This document shows, one piece after another, positions 32,166-44,730 of a stretch of DNA of 64,000 nt (position 1 is its first letter; each line of letters starts with the position of its first letter). The notes beneath the pieces are model-generated. The model did no database searches. It saw only the letters and a program-made list of their open reading frames with translations, and had not been told where the DNA came from. This DNA comes from Humulus lupulus (lineage: Eukaryota; Streptophyta; Magnoliopsida; Rosales; Cannabaceae), in the NCBI RefSeq assembly GCF_963169125.1, contig NC_084802.1, positions 16,740,896 through 16,804,895 on the forward strand, written 5' to 3'. The translations under genes were made by a program, and so were the position numbers.

Positions 32166-33091
32166 AAGAGAAGCCCTACTTAATATGATCGTTACTATTT
32201 CGATGGTATTTACGTCGAATTTTGTCAACGATAAATTCTATTCTAACAGAAACGACAACGATTTAGTGTTTAGAATGATTTTGCGATGAAGAAAGTAAAA
32301 TTTATAGTGGTTCAATCCTAAAAAATCAGCCTACCTGTAATAAAATTAAAAAGAATTGTATAATTGGAAAGTTTTTTCAACTATATAATCTATTCAAATC
32401 ATAAAGTTAGCCCTTTTGTTACCATCAATATTAATTCAAATTTACATAATAAGAAACTTTATATAGATATATGTATATATAATTTTGTTTCATAATTTGA
32501 TGTGTTTCACTAATTAATCTTAAATAACTAACTAAATGGAGGAAATTTTAAGATACTATACAATAATAATTAAAAAAATAATAAATAATTAAAAAAAATA
32601 AAAATATGATATTTTTAAGATACTACACAATAATAATTATTTTAAAACAATAAATAATTAAATAAATTAAAATATAATATTTTTGACATATTATACAATG
32701 ATAATTATTTAAAAATAATAAAATCATACGTTTTATAACTTAAATAAAATTTAATTAAACTTAAACTCACTTATTAGAATAATATCATATTAGATATATA
32801 ATATAATTTACTGTGAATTAGTAACAAATTATTTTTTTAAAAAAAAAGCTAGCAATAAACTTAAATTTAAAATCCACGTATAATATTTAATATTACATTA
32901 AACATATAGTAATTAGTACTTTTTGACACAATACAAATCTCCTGGGTATCTCAGATTACTCATTCAAGATAAAGGTCACCACAATCTTACCGTAATATTT
33001 TTATGCTAAGCAAACAAGGCAAATTGCCATAACATAAATGTAACAGAAATTGGTTATGCTCCATCCGACCCAGCTCAATGCGACTCGGCCA
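32166..33091. other. AT-rich spacer
   Basis: Internally repetitive A/T sequence: AATAATTATTTAAAA-type units recur at 32560-32720. No ORF or RNA gene was recognised. Confidence 0.5.
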
Positions 33092-33331
33092 TCACGAATC
33101 TTTCATCCATCTCAGGGGTGTGCGTGTTCTCTTCCCACGCGTGGCTTCTCTCAGCTGTTCTTCTTTGTTTGCATCCTCTTCTATTCTTGCTGTATTATTT
33201 TGTTGCACTTCAGTAGCCTTAGGAGCATGGGCTGCATCACATGACCAAGCTTGGGCCTGGGCTTGAATTGCTTTGGAGTCCAAGGTGACATGGGCTTGGC
33301 TATCATAATTAAAATCTGGCCCAACATACAA
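33092..33331 (-). pseudogene. Ty1/copia polyprotein scrap
   Basis: The minus strand reads MYVGPDFNYDSQAHV, then an Ala/Gln-rich stretch and EATRGKRTRTPLRWMKDS. The last motif resembles the R-x-R-x-x-P-x-W-M-x-D(F/Y) segment between integrase and RT of plant copia polyproteins. Open for about 80 codons with no more of the element on either side. A chance resemblance cannot be excluded. Confidence 0.45.
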
Positions 33332-34607
33332 TATAATTAAATTTCACAGACCTTAAAACTAGCCTCCCCTAATTTTATCGAAAGTTTTTTTTTATAATAT
33401 AATATATATTTATATGTACTATGAGAAAAAATATGTGTGAATTGTTACAATATTACACAAACGTATGCTTATTTCCAAACCATGAGCTTCAAAATAGTTG
33501 AGAGAAATTATAACCAAGCACAATTGCAAATATATTTGTGTTGTTTTGTGGGTTTTTATTTATTTCTCTTGCAGTTCAGTTTGTAAACTTTGGAAATTGG
33601 CTTAATAAATAATTTAGCACTTGGTTAATCACAATTGATTTATAATAATAAATTTAGAGAAAAATGTTTCAATTAAATATCAAATATGTCCTACCAAATA
33701 TAAAATATACAAATCACCAAAATAAACATGAATTACATTTGGTAAAATAGAGAGAGATACACACACAAAGAAAATATGAATAATGAAGAAAAAAGAACAT
33801 CTGAAAGGGAAAAATAGAGTTATCATCATATCTTTAATTATTATTTGGTAGGCGATCTAGTGTACAGTTTAAACAATAACTGTATACAAAATTTATTATA
33901 TCAACATTTTTAAATAAACTTTAATTGGCATATTTGAATTATACATTTAAAAGAAGAAGAAGAAGAAGAAGAGAGATTTTAACTGTTAAAAGATTCACAA
34001 TGATGAGCTGAGCCCAAAATCAAATGAATGTCTAATCTTCCTATTTTTCTCTTCTGATTCTTATATAGCCCAAGTTGCCAAACAATAAATTTTAAATGTC
34101 TCATAGAGATTAGAGACTTCTCTTGCTTATTAAATGTAAAGTTGTGATCATTAAGTATATAAAAAAGAAAAAACATTCCTTATTGGTTGAAACTGTAGGA
34201 AATCATAAAGTGTTATAACAATAAATTTAATTTGAATGTGTTGAGAGGTTAGAAGTAGCAATACAAGAGAGAAACAACAATGACTGAAGTAGTGAGGATT
34301 GAATTTCTCTCCTTTCCACACTTTTATTTGTTATTTTATGTTTTACAACCAATTTATTTATTTCAAAAACTTAAGTTTTCTGTTTTTTTATGCAAAATAA
34401 ACACCAAAATATTTAAAATATGAGGAAATTACATTTTATATGAGATTTTTAATAGTGTGTGCAAAAATATGACTTTTTTCAAAATAAGTTAATTTATGGC
34501 TTTTTTTAAGATTTTTCACTTTTATGGGTTTATTTTCTCATATTTTTGTATAAAAGTTGGTTTATGCCATAGTCTTTCTCTTAATCAAGTTTTATTAATT
34601 TGGAAAG
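33332..34607. other. AT-rich spacer with (AAG)n microsatellite
   Basis: A (GAA)n run sits at 33953-33972. The rest is AT-rich without gene-like features; 34425-34570 contains poly-T blocks typical of decayed MITEs. Confidence 0.45.
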
Positions 34608-35404
34608 GTATGTGTTGACGCCGTTTTTCGTCAAACAGTAAAAGAAGAGCACATAAACAATAATTGATAATGGCCAAATACAACAAAACAAATCAAACAC
34701 ACGATTTTTACGTGGTTCAGCAGTTAAATCTGCATAGTCCACGAGTCTCTGTTATTAAACTCAAGATTATCTCTGAAAATTCTTAAGCATGAATTCTTCA
34801 GAGTTTTCTCTCAAGGTTCATAATTTTCGGCCCTTTACAATGGTGCATGGCCTCTCTATTTATAGAGAATGCCGCAGAATACTATCCCGCATATTTTGGG
34901 TAGTTACTCTTTTTGTGAATAAAATAAATGGCTATAATCAGATATAAAAGGAAACGTCCCCTGAAAACCAGGAGGCGTATAACTGATCAAATAATATCTC
35001 ACGATTCCAAGGGATTTACAATAATAAATGAGGATTACATCTCATATTTATAACACTTGTAGATATTCAAGGTGGTTATCACGTATCTCTAAGGCTTTAG
35101 CCTCCCAGGTTTCCTGTCACCTTTCGAGCTGGAGATATTTCCGAGGTCGCATGGCCTTTCGAGATCGTATGTGCGTCGAGCTCGGGAACCCTGATCCGAA
35201 GTTGTCCCCGAAGATGAATGTGTTCCCAGAGCTATCTTTCGAGATCATGAACTCTTCGAGGTCACCATACTCGAGATCGTGTATATCCTACAAGCTCGGC
35301 ATATGATCCTGGAGCTTGTTTCCAACCTTATGAGTCCACTTATTTGCGAATCCAACTTTCGAGGTCATAATTAACATAGCTCGAAATCTGGGTATAACAG
35401 TATG
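34608..35404 (-). mobile_element. Solo LTR (787 bp) with perfect GTATG duplication
   Basis: The element at 34613-35399 begins TGTTGACGCCGTTTTTCG and ends GGGTATAACA on the plus strand. It is flanked by GTATG at 34608-34612 and 35400-35404. A minus-strand TATA box (TATAAATAG near 34855-34865) supports minus orientation, giving an LTR that starts TGTTATACCC. The U3 side (35095-35390) has many TTTCGAGNTC / CGAGGTC motifs. It is probably a Ty3/gypsy LTR of a Tat-like family left after recombination between LTRs. Confidence 0.8.
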
Positions 35405-35611
35405 TTTGTAATTTGATTATTTTCTTTAGCTTATTTGCTTTTTTGTATTATTTTTATATAATTAATTTTATATTAAATTTTTCTTTGGTTGTTTTGCAAT
35501 TTTTTTTTTCTTTTTTTTGGTAATATGAATTGTGTTTATTTATTTTTATTTATTATAAATATTTTTTCCTTATTTTTATATTGTACGTTTCTTTTTTCAA
35601 ATCCTGAGTAA

Positions 35612-36000
35612 GGTAGCCAGTTACTTGAATGATCTTTTACAAATATGTAAAAAAAATCATAAAGCTAGGTTAAATAACATGTACCATGAGGAGCAACCAG
35701 TTACCCTGAGAGGAGTAACTTTTTCCCATAAGAGGGGTACCGGGTCACTCATATTAAATATGAAAAGAAACATCAAATCTGAATGAAAAAAAAAGGAAGA
35801 ATACTTCATTAAAAAAAGAAGAAGTAACTATGATTTTGATAACATAGGTAACCAGTTACCATAAAGAACCAAGAAATATACACACACATCATAACATGAA
35901 GGTAACTAGTTACCCCCAAAAATATATACACAAAGAATGTGAGTGTAACTAGTTACCCCTAGAAATATACACACAAATAACGGGAAGGTAACCAGTTTTC
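35612..36000. repeat. Array of palindromic GGTAACYAGTTACC motifs
   Basis: Copies are at 35612-35624 (GGTAGCCAGTTAC), 35692-35705, 35847-35860 (GGTAACCAGTTACC), 35901-35914 (GGTAACTAGTTACC, a perfect 14-bp palindrome), 35944-35957 and 35987-36000 (partial). The last four are about 43-54 bases apart with similar AAATATACACACAA spacers, so they look like tandem units of about 45 bases. Confidence 0.7.
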
Positions 36001-36298
36001 ACAAATTTGAAGATAGAAAAAACAACCAAATCCACCCCCTTTCCCTTCTCTACCATGTTCTTCATATAATTTTTTTTCTAGAGTTGAATGTTCCCATCAG
36101 GGTATCGATTACTCATTCACTTTTTCATATTTTTATTAGTTTTCTTTCCAAATTTTGGTGTTCTTATAAGAGTTACAGGAAAAAGAAAATACTAAAAAAA
36201 ATTGATTTGAATTTTTTTACATATAGTAGAAAAAACTATAAAAAAAATTACAATAATAAAAGATAATAAATAAAAAATAGTCAAATAGTCAAATAATT

Positions 36299-36800
36299 AT
36301 GTAATGTTGAAATATGTGTGAAAAAAAGGAAAAATAGAATGAGGAAAGAATAAGTACAAAAAAAGAAGAAAAAAGAAGGAAAGAAAACTAAAAAAAATAT
36401 GAAAAAAAAAAACAAAACAAAAGAAATGATGAAGGGAAAAATAGATGAATGAATAAAAATGAAAAGAAGAAGAAGAAAAATAATGGAAAAATGGAAAGAA
36501 AAAAGAAAAAAAAAAGCTCATATGTGTGAAAAAAAAAATTGGGAGGAGAAAATAATAAATACAAAAATGAAGAAAAAAAATAATAAAAAAACTGAAAAAT
36601 ATGAAAAAAACAAAACAATTCAAATAAAATTAAAAAAAATAGATAAATTAATAAAAATGAAGAAGAAGAATGGATGAAAAAAAAAAGAATAAAGGAAAAA
36701 ATTGGTAGGAAAAAAAATGGAAGAAAAAATAAGTAAGGAAAAAAAAAGTAACTAAAAATGAAGGAAAAAAATAAAAAATTGAAAAAAATCAAATCAAATC
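36299..36800. repeat. Purine-rich low-complexity tract
   Basis: About 500 bases of the plus strand are almost entirely A and G (AAAAAGAAGAA patterns). The Phe/Ser-rich frames seen on the minus strand are a by-product and not genes. Confidence 0.75.
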
Positions 36801-38951
36801 ACTTTCAAAATCAACGAAAATATAACTATGATAAAAAATGTGGCAATTCCATATTTTAGTTATCTACTAATTGTGTTTCTCATATTTTAATTTTGTCTTT
36901 AATAAATTTTCCCAAACAAATTAAAAAAAGTATAATTATCATATTTTTGCACATTGATGGTATAAATGTCATATTTATGAAAAATTCCCTTAAAATATTG
37001 TACTGGAGTCGCGGTTCTATGTGATCCGGATAGAGTTTGGAGATGATTTTAATTTTTAAAAATACTATTTTTTGTTGATTTTTTACAAATACCATTTTTC
37101 TACCATTTTGCTTCTGCAACATAGAAAAATGACAGTTTTGAGATTTTTAAACCCATACTTTTAGATACATTTAAGGTTTATTTTTCGAATAATTTTTACA
37201 TGATTTAATTTATTTTATTTTATGAGTATTTTAGTTTTTCCTATGTTATTTTATGTTGTGTATATAAATATATATACAATATTTGGATGAATTATATTGT
37301 ATGCAATTATTTATTATGCTCATGTCTTTGCATAAATTAATTATATTTGAATAAGTATATATGTTTTTCGAGAGGATGAAATCGAATATATGCATAATAT
37401 TATGTTTTTTAATTATACAATTTTTATGCTTGAAAATTAGAAATAATTATTGACATGTTAGGTTAATTTTTGGGTTTTTTCTTCTTCATAAATACACATT
37501 ATTTATGTTATTTTTACATTTTTACGACCCCTAATTTTTTTTCTTCAATTTTACTAACTCATCTTCTAAAAAATACAGCTTTTAAAGTCTTTTATTTACA
37601 TAAATAAAAATATGGTGTCAAAAACAACTTAAATCAATGAGATATCAACCCCGTAGCAATTGTAAATCAACTCCACATAAACAAATTACATCAATAAAAA
37701 ATCAACAAGACATCAATCCTACAACAACTGCAAATTAACTCGACATCAACATATTGTATCAACTCTGAATAAACTAAATTTTTTTTAAAAATCTTAAAAA
37801 ACTTATCAGTACGTTTTAAAATGTATAAAAAATAAACTCATAATATACACTAGAATAATTGAACATAACTCATAAATCAACTAAAAAATAACTTAAAATC
37901 AACTAGATATTTATCTACTGTAATACGGTTTGAAAAAACAACTAAAAATCACATAGAGATACCAACCCTATAATAATACAATGTTGAAAAAACAACTTAA
38001 AATCAACTAGACATTTACCTAAAATCAACTAAAAATAGCTAATAATTAGCCTAGAAAAATAAACTAAAAAATATAGGCTAAAAAATACATATATACACAA
38101 TAATAATTAAAAATATACCTAAAATATATATCCCAAAATATACTCAATTACAAATAAATTATATAGCAACCCAAAAAATACCATAAAATAACTACACATA
38201 TATCAAAAATAAACTAACCACAAATCAACCTGAAATAATAACTAAAAAACACAAAAGATTATTTTAAAAATGAAAAATATCAATTTGGCTAATGTGTTTT
38301 GCTCAAATACTTGATTGACCGCTATGTTTTATTAAATGATATTTTGGACTTCGTGTTTTACAAAATAGATCAAAATAGTACCCTAAGCTTCATTTTGGTC
38401 AAACATTTTTTCAATATAACTAAAATACTCATAAGTTTTATTTAATATTGATTTTTAAATTATTGCTTGATACATTTTAAATATTAAAAATAAAAAATTG
38501 TAAGTTTTAAATTAAAATTAAAAATATATTAATTAATTAAAACATTAATATACTCTTAAAAAAAATTAAAGTAAAATCAAAATCAATGATTAAATTTATA
38601 AAATCTAGATTTATAATAAATCAATTCTAAATTAAACTTAAATCAAACCTGAATTAAACTTTCTAAATAAAAAAAAATTATCAAACTTTCTACCCAAAAA
38701 TTATTATCAAACATAAAATCAAAACTGTAGTCCACATCATACTTAAATTTATCTTCTTTTTCAACCTCCAACATTCTTTCATCATCATCAATCTAAACCA
38801 ATTAACAAAAATTATTAAACCAATGTCATCATCATCAATCTAAATATAAAAACAACATCATTAAAAAAAAAAACATAAAACAAGCCCAAGCTGCCCACAA
38901 CCCAACCCATCCACCACGTTCGAGTTGAAGAAACTTCAACCTTACCACAGA

Positions 38952-39260
38952 CACTACACCAAAATATTGATTTTGTGACATTTGAAAATGTGACTGCTGT
39001 ATATTTTTAGTAACATTTACAATTTTTGTGACATTTGTAGCAAATGTAAGATATGCCAATGTGAGTAAAAACTAGTGACATTTTCAAATGTAACAATAGT
39101 ATTTTTTTAATGACATTTAAAAATGTCACTAAATAATAATTAATAGCATTTTCAAATGTCACTATATTATTTATTATAATAAATTTTATATTTATTTTTT
39201 ATATTAAAAATAATTTTAGTGACATTTTAATAAATGTTACTAAACTAAAAATGTTATTAA
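38952..39260. repeat. Left terminal and subterminal repeats of the CACTA element
   Basis: The terminal repeat is followed by at least eight copies, in both orientations, of GTGACATTTGAAAATGTGAC-like units (for example ATGACATTTAAAAATGTCAC near 39112). Such palindromic units are the usual binding sites of TNPA-type proteins. Confidence 0.85.
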
Positions 39261-39579
39261 AGTATTTTTTTAATATATTTAAAAGAATATTAAGTACATA
39301 TTTGATAATTAATTCTTGCGTTTTATTTTTCAAATATTGAAGATGTTTTTTATTTTGAAATATTTTTATACAAATTTAACTTAAGTAATATTCACAAATA
39401 TATCATAATAATCAACAACAAAAAGTTTGATAAATATTGTAAATAATACATAATTGTAGCAAAATAACATTTCTTAAAACAACAACAACAATGGGACTTC
39501 TATGTACAAAAACATTGAAATAAATACCAACAAAAGAAAAAAAAAATACATACATGAGTTTAATTTCTACAACATAAAA

Positions 39580-41786
39580 TCATAGCATTGAGTCACCAAG
39601 TTGTGTATCTGATTTCCTTGGAATCTACAAGAGAATAGAAATCATATAAAATTATTTGTATACACACATATATATAATGCATTTAATGGAAGATAATTAT
39701 TGTAATTTTTTTATTTAGCTTACCACAAATGCTGTTGGCCATGCAATAGGGGCTCCAACAACTTGACCAATTGTCTTAAAATGTCCATATGATTTAATCA
39801 GTTGTTCGTCAGGCTTAATAGGAACTTGTACTATAACTTCAGAAAAAAAGGATCCGAGCTTTTTTCCTCCAACTTCTTTTGATGGATCTCTACTTAAAAC
39901 GATACCAATAGCAATTGTTTCAGGCTCACTAGTGACACTCTTAAGATTGACTACTTCTCCAACCTGTATATATTATATTAATAAATGAATAATTCCAACA
40001 GTGGAGGATCTACTTATAAATATTTTAAAAAATGATAATATAATAGTAGTACCTCAACAACAGGAGTATCATATGCTGAAGATGAAAACCATAGTTGACG
40101 TTGAGTTTCTTTGTTATGTAAGGTACTAGCATTTATGGCCTACATATATAACAATAAATTAGCAAAATAACTATATATAGTTTATAGGTTAGTAACTTAA
40201 AAATCAACAAAATAAAATAAATCTTAACCAGGTGTGAAGATGTAGCATTTTCATTATAATGTAATGGCTGCACATAATTAAATTTAATGTAGTTAGTACA
40301 ACTTGTTGTCAATAATTAAAATAAATAAAATACTAGTAGTTTGACTAACCTGAAGTGTAGATATATCATTGCCATTATTTTGCTTGCTCAAAATAGTCTT
40401 AGTAAGAATTTGAACTTGAGACCTTAGATCATTTACTTCTGACTGCAGAGTATCTACATACTCATTTTGGTTTCTTCTCCAAGTTGATTTATCCTTCCAC
40501 ACATCAGATGGGCAAACACCAAATCCATACATGCGAACTGATCCATGTTTTTCTTTACCCATAACTTCAGAAAAAACGTCATTCATACTCTTTTCTTTTG
40601 ATGCATCTTCAATCAGTTCTTCTTTCTCTTGTAATTGTAACTATTATTGATTTAATATTGTAAACATGTAAGTTAAGATTAAACTAAACTAGCAAGCAAG
40701 AAATAACACATTAATTAAGAATAATTGGATCATACCATTGCTTCTTTTGTTTTCTCATTAGTAATGCTCTTATCTTTTTTTGAGTAGCAGATTTTGAACA
40801 TGGTTGCACGTGTCGGCGTACTTGCACCATCTTTTTTCTACAAAAGAACATATTGTTTTAATTAAAAAGCAATGAAATTGACCTAAATTTGAAATAATAT
40901 TCAAATGTTAATGTTAAAATACTAAATAAATTTTACCTGTAATGCTCTAAGTTGAGCAAAACTCTTTGTGCCAGTTGTATGGTTGTATTTTTTTTCTGCA
41001 CGACTAGTCTTGTTTTTAGCACTCTTTCTCTAAAAGAATATTAAAGATTAAAATTTAGTTAGTAAACAATTCTTGAAATACAATGAAAATAATACAAGTT
41101 AATAAAAGTTTGAATGAAAAATACCATTGCACTTTCTGTTGCCCAATATTTTATTAGTTCCTCCCATTGATCATCATAAACTCTTTTGTCTTTATATTTC
41201 TTTTGCTCCTCAAAAGATAAGTGCTCCAAATAATAAGTTTTTTTAAGATAAGATTTCCAAGCTCTAAGTTTCCTTCCAAAAGTTCTGAAAGTCCAATTTT
41301 TAGCATGAGGAGGAATTTCAAATTTTTCCTACAAGAATTTAAACACTGATTATTCACAAATTTAAATATACTAGATTGTAAAAAATACAATAAACAAATA
41401 TTGAAATGACATAATACTTCAATTTTTAACATAAAATACCAAACTAAATAATCATGAAAAAAAATAATTAATACCTGTATGATTTTCCACATTCCAAGTT
41501 TGTATTTAGCAGGTACCTCATGCCAAGTTTTATAATTAATTGGAGCATTTTTTCCATCCCGTACTAATGTCCCAATAAAGCTTGAAAGTTTGCTTGCACT
41601 GTTATCATATGGCTGTCCAAAATCGTTGCATGTGATTTTTATCTTCTCTCCATCCCGTTTTCCCCATATTTCACGCATTTGTGTAGGGCCTCGAGTTTTC
41701 TTTTCACCATTATCATTCATCAACATATTTGAAAATGATTCTATACTATCTTGTGAGGCCAATCTACATTGCATGTATGGATCCAT
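39580..41786 (-). CDS. TNPA-type CACTA protein (plant transposase Ptta/En/Spm family)
   Basis: Nine exons on the minus strand join without a stop: 41786-41475, 41328-41125, 41029-40937, 40837-40736, 40640-40350, 40267-40229, 40139-40053, 39963-39724 and 39624-39580. Each length is a multiple of three, so every intron is phase 0 with GT-AG ends; the product is 470 residues. The N-terminal half has the En/Spm family signature (GPTQMREIWGKRDGEKI, FIGTLVRDGKNAPI, YNHTTGTKSFAQLR). It is followed by a coiled coil (YVDTLQSEVNDLRSQVQIL) and a C-terminal domain (VQVPIKPDEQLIKSYG). The family is thought to bind subterminal repeats. The ATG lies just after an acceptor-like ACAG, so a 5' non-coding or coding exon may precede it. 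Confidence 0.85.
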
Positions 41787-43091
41787 AGCTGTTTTGAAGA
41801 TTTGAAAAAATAAAGTAGTTATATATAATTTACTTCATTATAAATTAACAAAGAAAAAGGGCAAGCAATGAATAAGCAAGCAGCTAGAAAAAGCAATTTG
41901 AAAAAGTTACCAAGCAAAAACAAAGAATTGGAACAAGAACACAAAAGTTTATATATGAAGGAGCAGAGAAATATATATATATATATATTGCTTTCAAATG
42001 TAATCAAGTTGAGTAGTAGTATATTATCATACATTGCTTTCATTTTAAATAAGAAAGAGAGCGGTAGAAAGGAGTTCTAGAATGCTATAAATAAGTCAAC
42101 ATACCGAATTCATTAGACCAATTGAATCAAAGACAAAGTCAACTATTTTCCACAAGAAACACATATTATAGCAAGAAGAAAATAACACATGCATGACTTT
42201 TTAAACCATGAAAAAAGAAAAAGAAACAGTTCTGAAAAAATGAGATACTATAGCTAGGATTATAAAAACCACCCCCACTTTTAAGACTTGTAGGGAAGCT
42301 CAAATATTAGATTCTGATTGTTTGGTCGGGAAAATGACTCAAGAACTTGAAACAGTCTTCTTCTATACCTGCTTTTTTTTTTTTTTAGTTAATATAGTGT
42401 GAGGTATATTAATTAAGGAACAACTGAATTAATATATAATGTATTAGTCTTTTATATATATAGTTGTCTTGTTATGTCAGAGTGGTTGGAGTACTAAAAT
42501 AGACTTTGTGAAGTGAATGAGAGCATATGCAATAATAAAGCAATGGGTACTTAATACTATATATGTATATAATGTCGAGCACAATATATATAGGTGAAAA
42601 TAGATAAATGAATAGGTATCACGTATAGCTTTAGTATTAATAAATGCACCGTCATGATTGGTTTGCTGGATTTGGTTACCATTTTTGAATTTTGTTATGA
42701 AACATATGTGGATTTTATGTTGTCGATGGAAAAAACAAAAAATATGATCAATTTCTAGGACTTACTGGTTAGAAAAGAAGCAATAATACAAACTTAATAG
42801 AATATCTAATTTTCACAAATCTGAATGCTTTTATGTTTAAATATTTGTGTCGGATTCATTAATTTTGAGGAATTTCAAACATATAATGCAAGGAAGAAAA
42901 AGAAGAATGACCTGAAATATTAAAATCGTTTTAGAATATTTGAATTGTCATCAATTGTGTTTGTTCTTCCATTAAGATCTTTGCTATCTGAGCTTCTATA
43001 TCTATAGTTTTCAAAATTCAATAACAAACAAAATATGAAAATAAATAGGTTAAAAATTATATTCATAGAGAAATTAAGACTAGAAAGTGTG
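41787..43091. other. Non-coding interior of the CACTA element upstream of the TNPA gene
   Basis: AT-rich sequence that should contain the 5' leader and promoter of the minus-strand gene. The minus strand at about 42167-42108 reads open to a GTATG donor-like site, but its phase does not join the first recognised coding exon, so I do not call it. Confidence 0.4.
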
Positions 43092-44730
43092 TAGTTTTAC
43101 CTCCTTTTTTGTAGTCTTTTTCTCCTTGGTAAGCTTAGTTTAGCCTTCTCCAGATTTGAGATGAGTGTTGTATGCATATTTGAGATGAGTGAGGAAAGAC
43201 TATCTTTTAGGGGTAAAACAATCGTGATATATAGAATAACCGCCATAATTTTTAATACGTGCTCTTTTTAATATGTATTTTTGTTTTATAAAAGATTTAA
43301 TCAAATTTTTTTTATTTATCTAATTTGACAAAAAAAAAAAAAAACAAATCAGTTTACTTTCACATAATATATATATTTATTATATAAAAACGTTATTTTT
43401 TCTTTTAATATAAACTTATTATATAATAAGTTAATACTATTATTTATTATATATATAGTTTATTATAAATAATAAAATCGTTTATTATATATATAGTTTA
43501 TTTCAAAATAAAAAACTGTCAAAATAAGTTTTATTTGAAATGTAGTATTGATGGTTAATAAGTTTATTATATATATATTTATATAGTTTGAAAAACTGTA
43601 AGATATATAAAATCGTTTTATATATATATATTATTTATATACTGCTATAAAATTAAAAAAAAATGATGTTACGTCTATTCACTTTTAAAATATCATATAT
43701 ATATATATTACTCATTTTTGCACAAGAACAGGTGATATGTATCTATTCAAATTTAAAAAATTTAAATAAAAACTATTCAAAACTAACTTCCAAATTTTTA
43801 GAACTAATTTTGATAAATAATTAATTTTGAATAATTTTAGTTAATAATATAGCAAAAATAGAATTAATCACTAAGATTACTTTATATATATACATAAATA
43901 TGCTTTCCTGAATCTGTCAAAAAAAAAAAAAAAAACAAAAATATCATATTCCATAAAAACAAAAAAGCGTAGGATAGTTATGATATTAGATTTTGTATAT
44001 TCATAATAAATATATGTATACATAAACATATTTTTTCTAAACAAACTCATATATTTTTTCCTATAATAGATATATATATATACATCATATATTATCAATT
44101 TTAAACAAAAAAAGTAAGATAGTTATTATATTAGTTTTTGTATATTCATAATAAATATATGTATACATAAAGATATTTTTTCTAAACAAACTCATATATT
44201 TTTTCCTATAATAGATATATATATATACATCATATATTATCAATTTTAAACAAAAAAAATATAGGTGATGCAGTATCTAATTCAAATTTTAAATAAAAGA
44301 TATTTAAACCAACTTCCATATTTTAAACTTAATTTTACATTTACAAATAAATATCATGGCTAAGAATAACTATATATATGCATGCATATAAAAAGATATA
44401 TTATAAAATACTTGTTTTGCATCTCTACATCTTACTCTCTCTTTATTGGTATCCTTACAAAACTTCATAATACTTGTTTCTCAAACTAAAAGCAACAAAA
44501 GTATTAATTTTTTTTTGAGGTAACTCTTATTCTTATGTTTTTCACCTTGTTATTTTTCTTGTAGAATATAATCAAATCTAAAATTAATTGGATTTATATG
44601 TGTATTTATTATTTTGATAAACAATAGTGTGTATTCAAATCTAATAAAGCACTATTTATGATTATTTTTTTCAAAAAAATAAATCAAAAGTTTTATTTCA
44701 TAAGCACCAATATTTTTTAATTATAATATA
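43092..44730. repeat. Promoter-region tandem duplication, copy 1
   Basis: Begins TAGTTTTACC and ends at the start of copy 2. It matches 44731-46240 along its length with small indels. Inside, a block of about 140 bases (TTTTTGTATATTCATAATAA ... ATCAATTTTAAACAAAAAAA) occurs twice in tandem (about 43985-44115 and 44130-44260), but only once in copy 2. It ends with a copy of the TNPD 5' leader (ATCTTACTCTCTCTTTATTG). Confidence 0.88.

Larger units (their letters stand above)
35405..38951. other. Low-complexity spacer
   Basis: Contains the palindromic array at 35612-36000 and the purine tract at 36299-36800. Between 37620 and 38240 is an A/C/T-rich region in which ATCAACT / AAAATCAACTA recurs many times. 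No gene was recognised. The 38865-38951 stretch is GC-richer and seems to continue at 48554 beyond the CACTA insertion. Confidence 0.45.

Noticed and set aside
36297..36792. Phe-rich membrane-like open frames on the minus strand
   Set aside because: They arise from a purine-only tract; the composition is simple and there are no family motifs.
42108..42167. Possible extra 5' exon of the TNPA gene (MCFLWKIVDFVFDSIGLMNS)
   Set aside because: The splice phase does not join the first secure coding exon.
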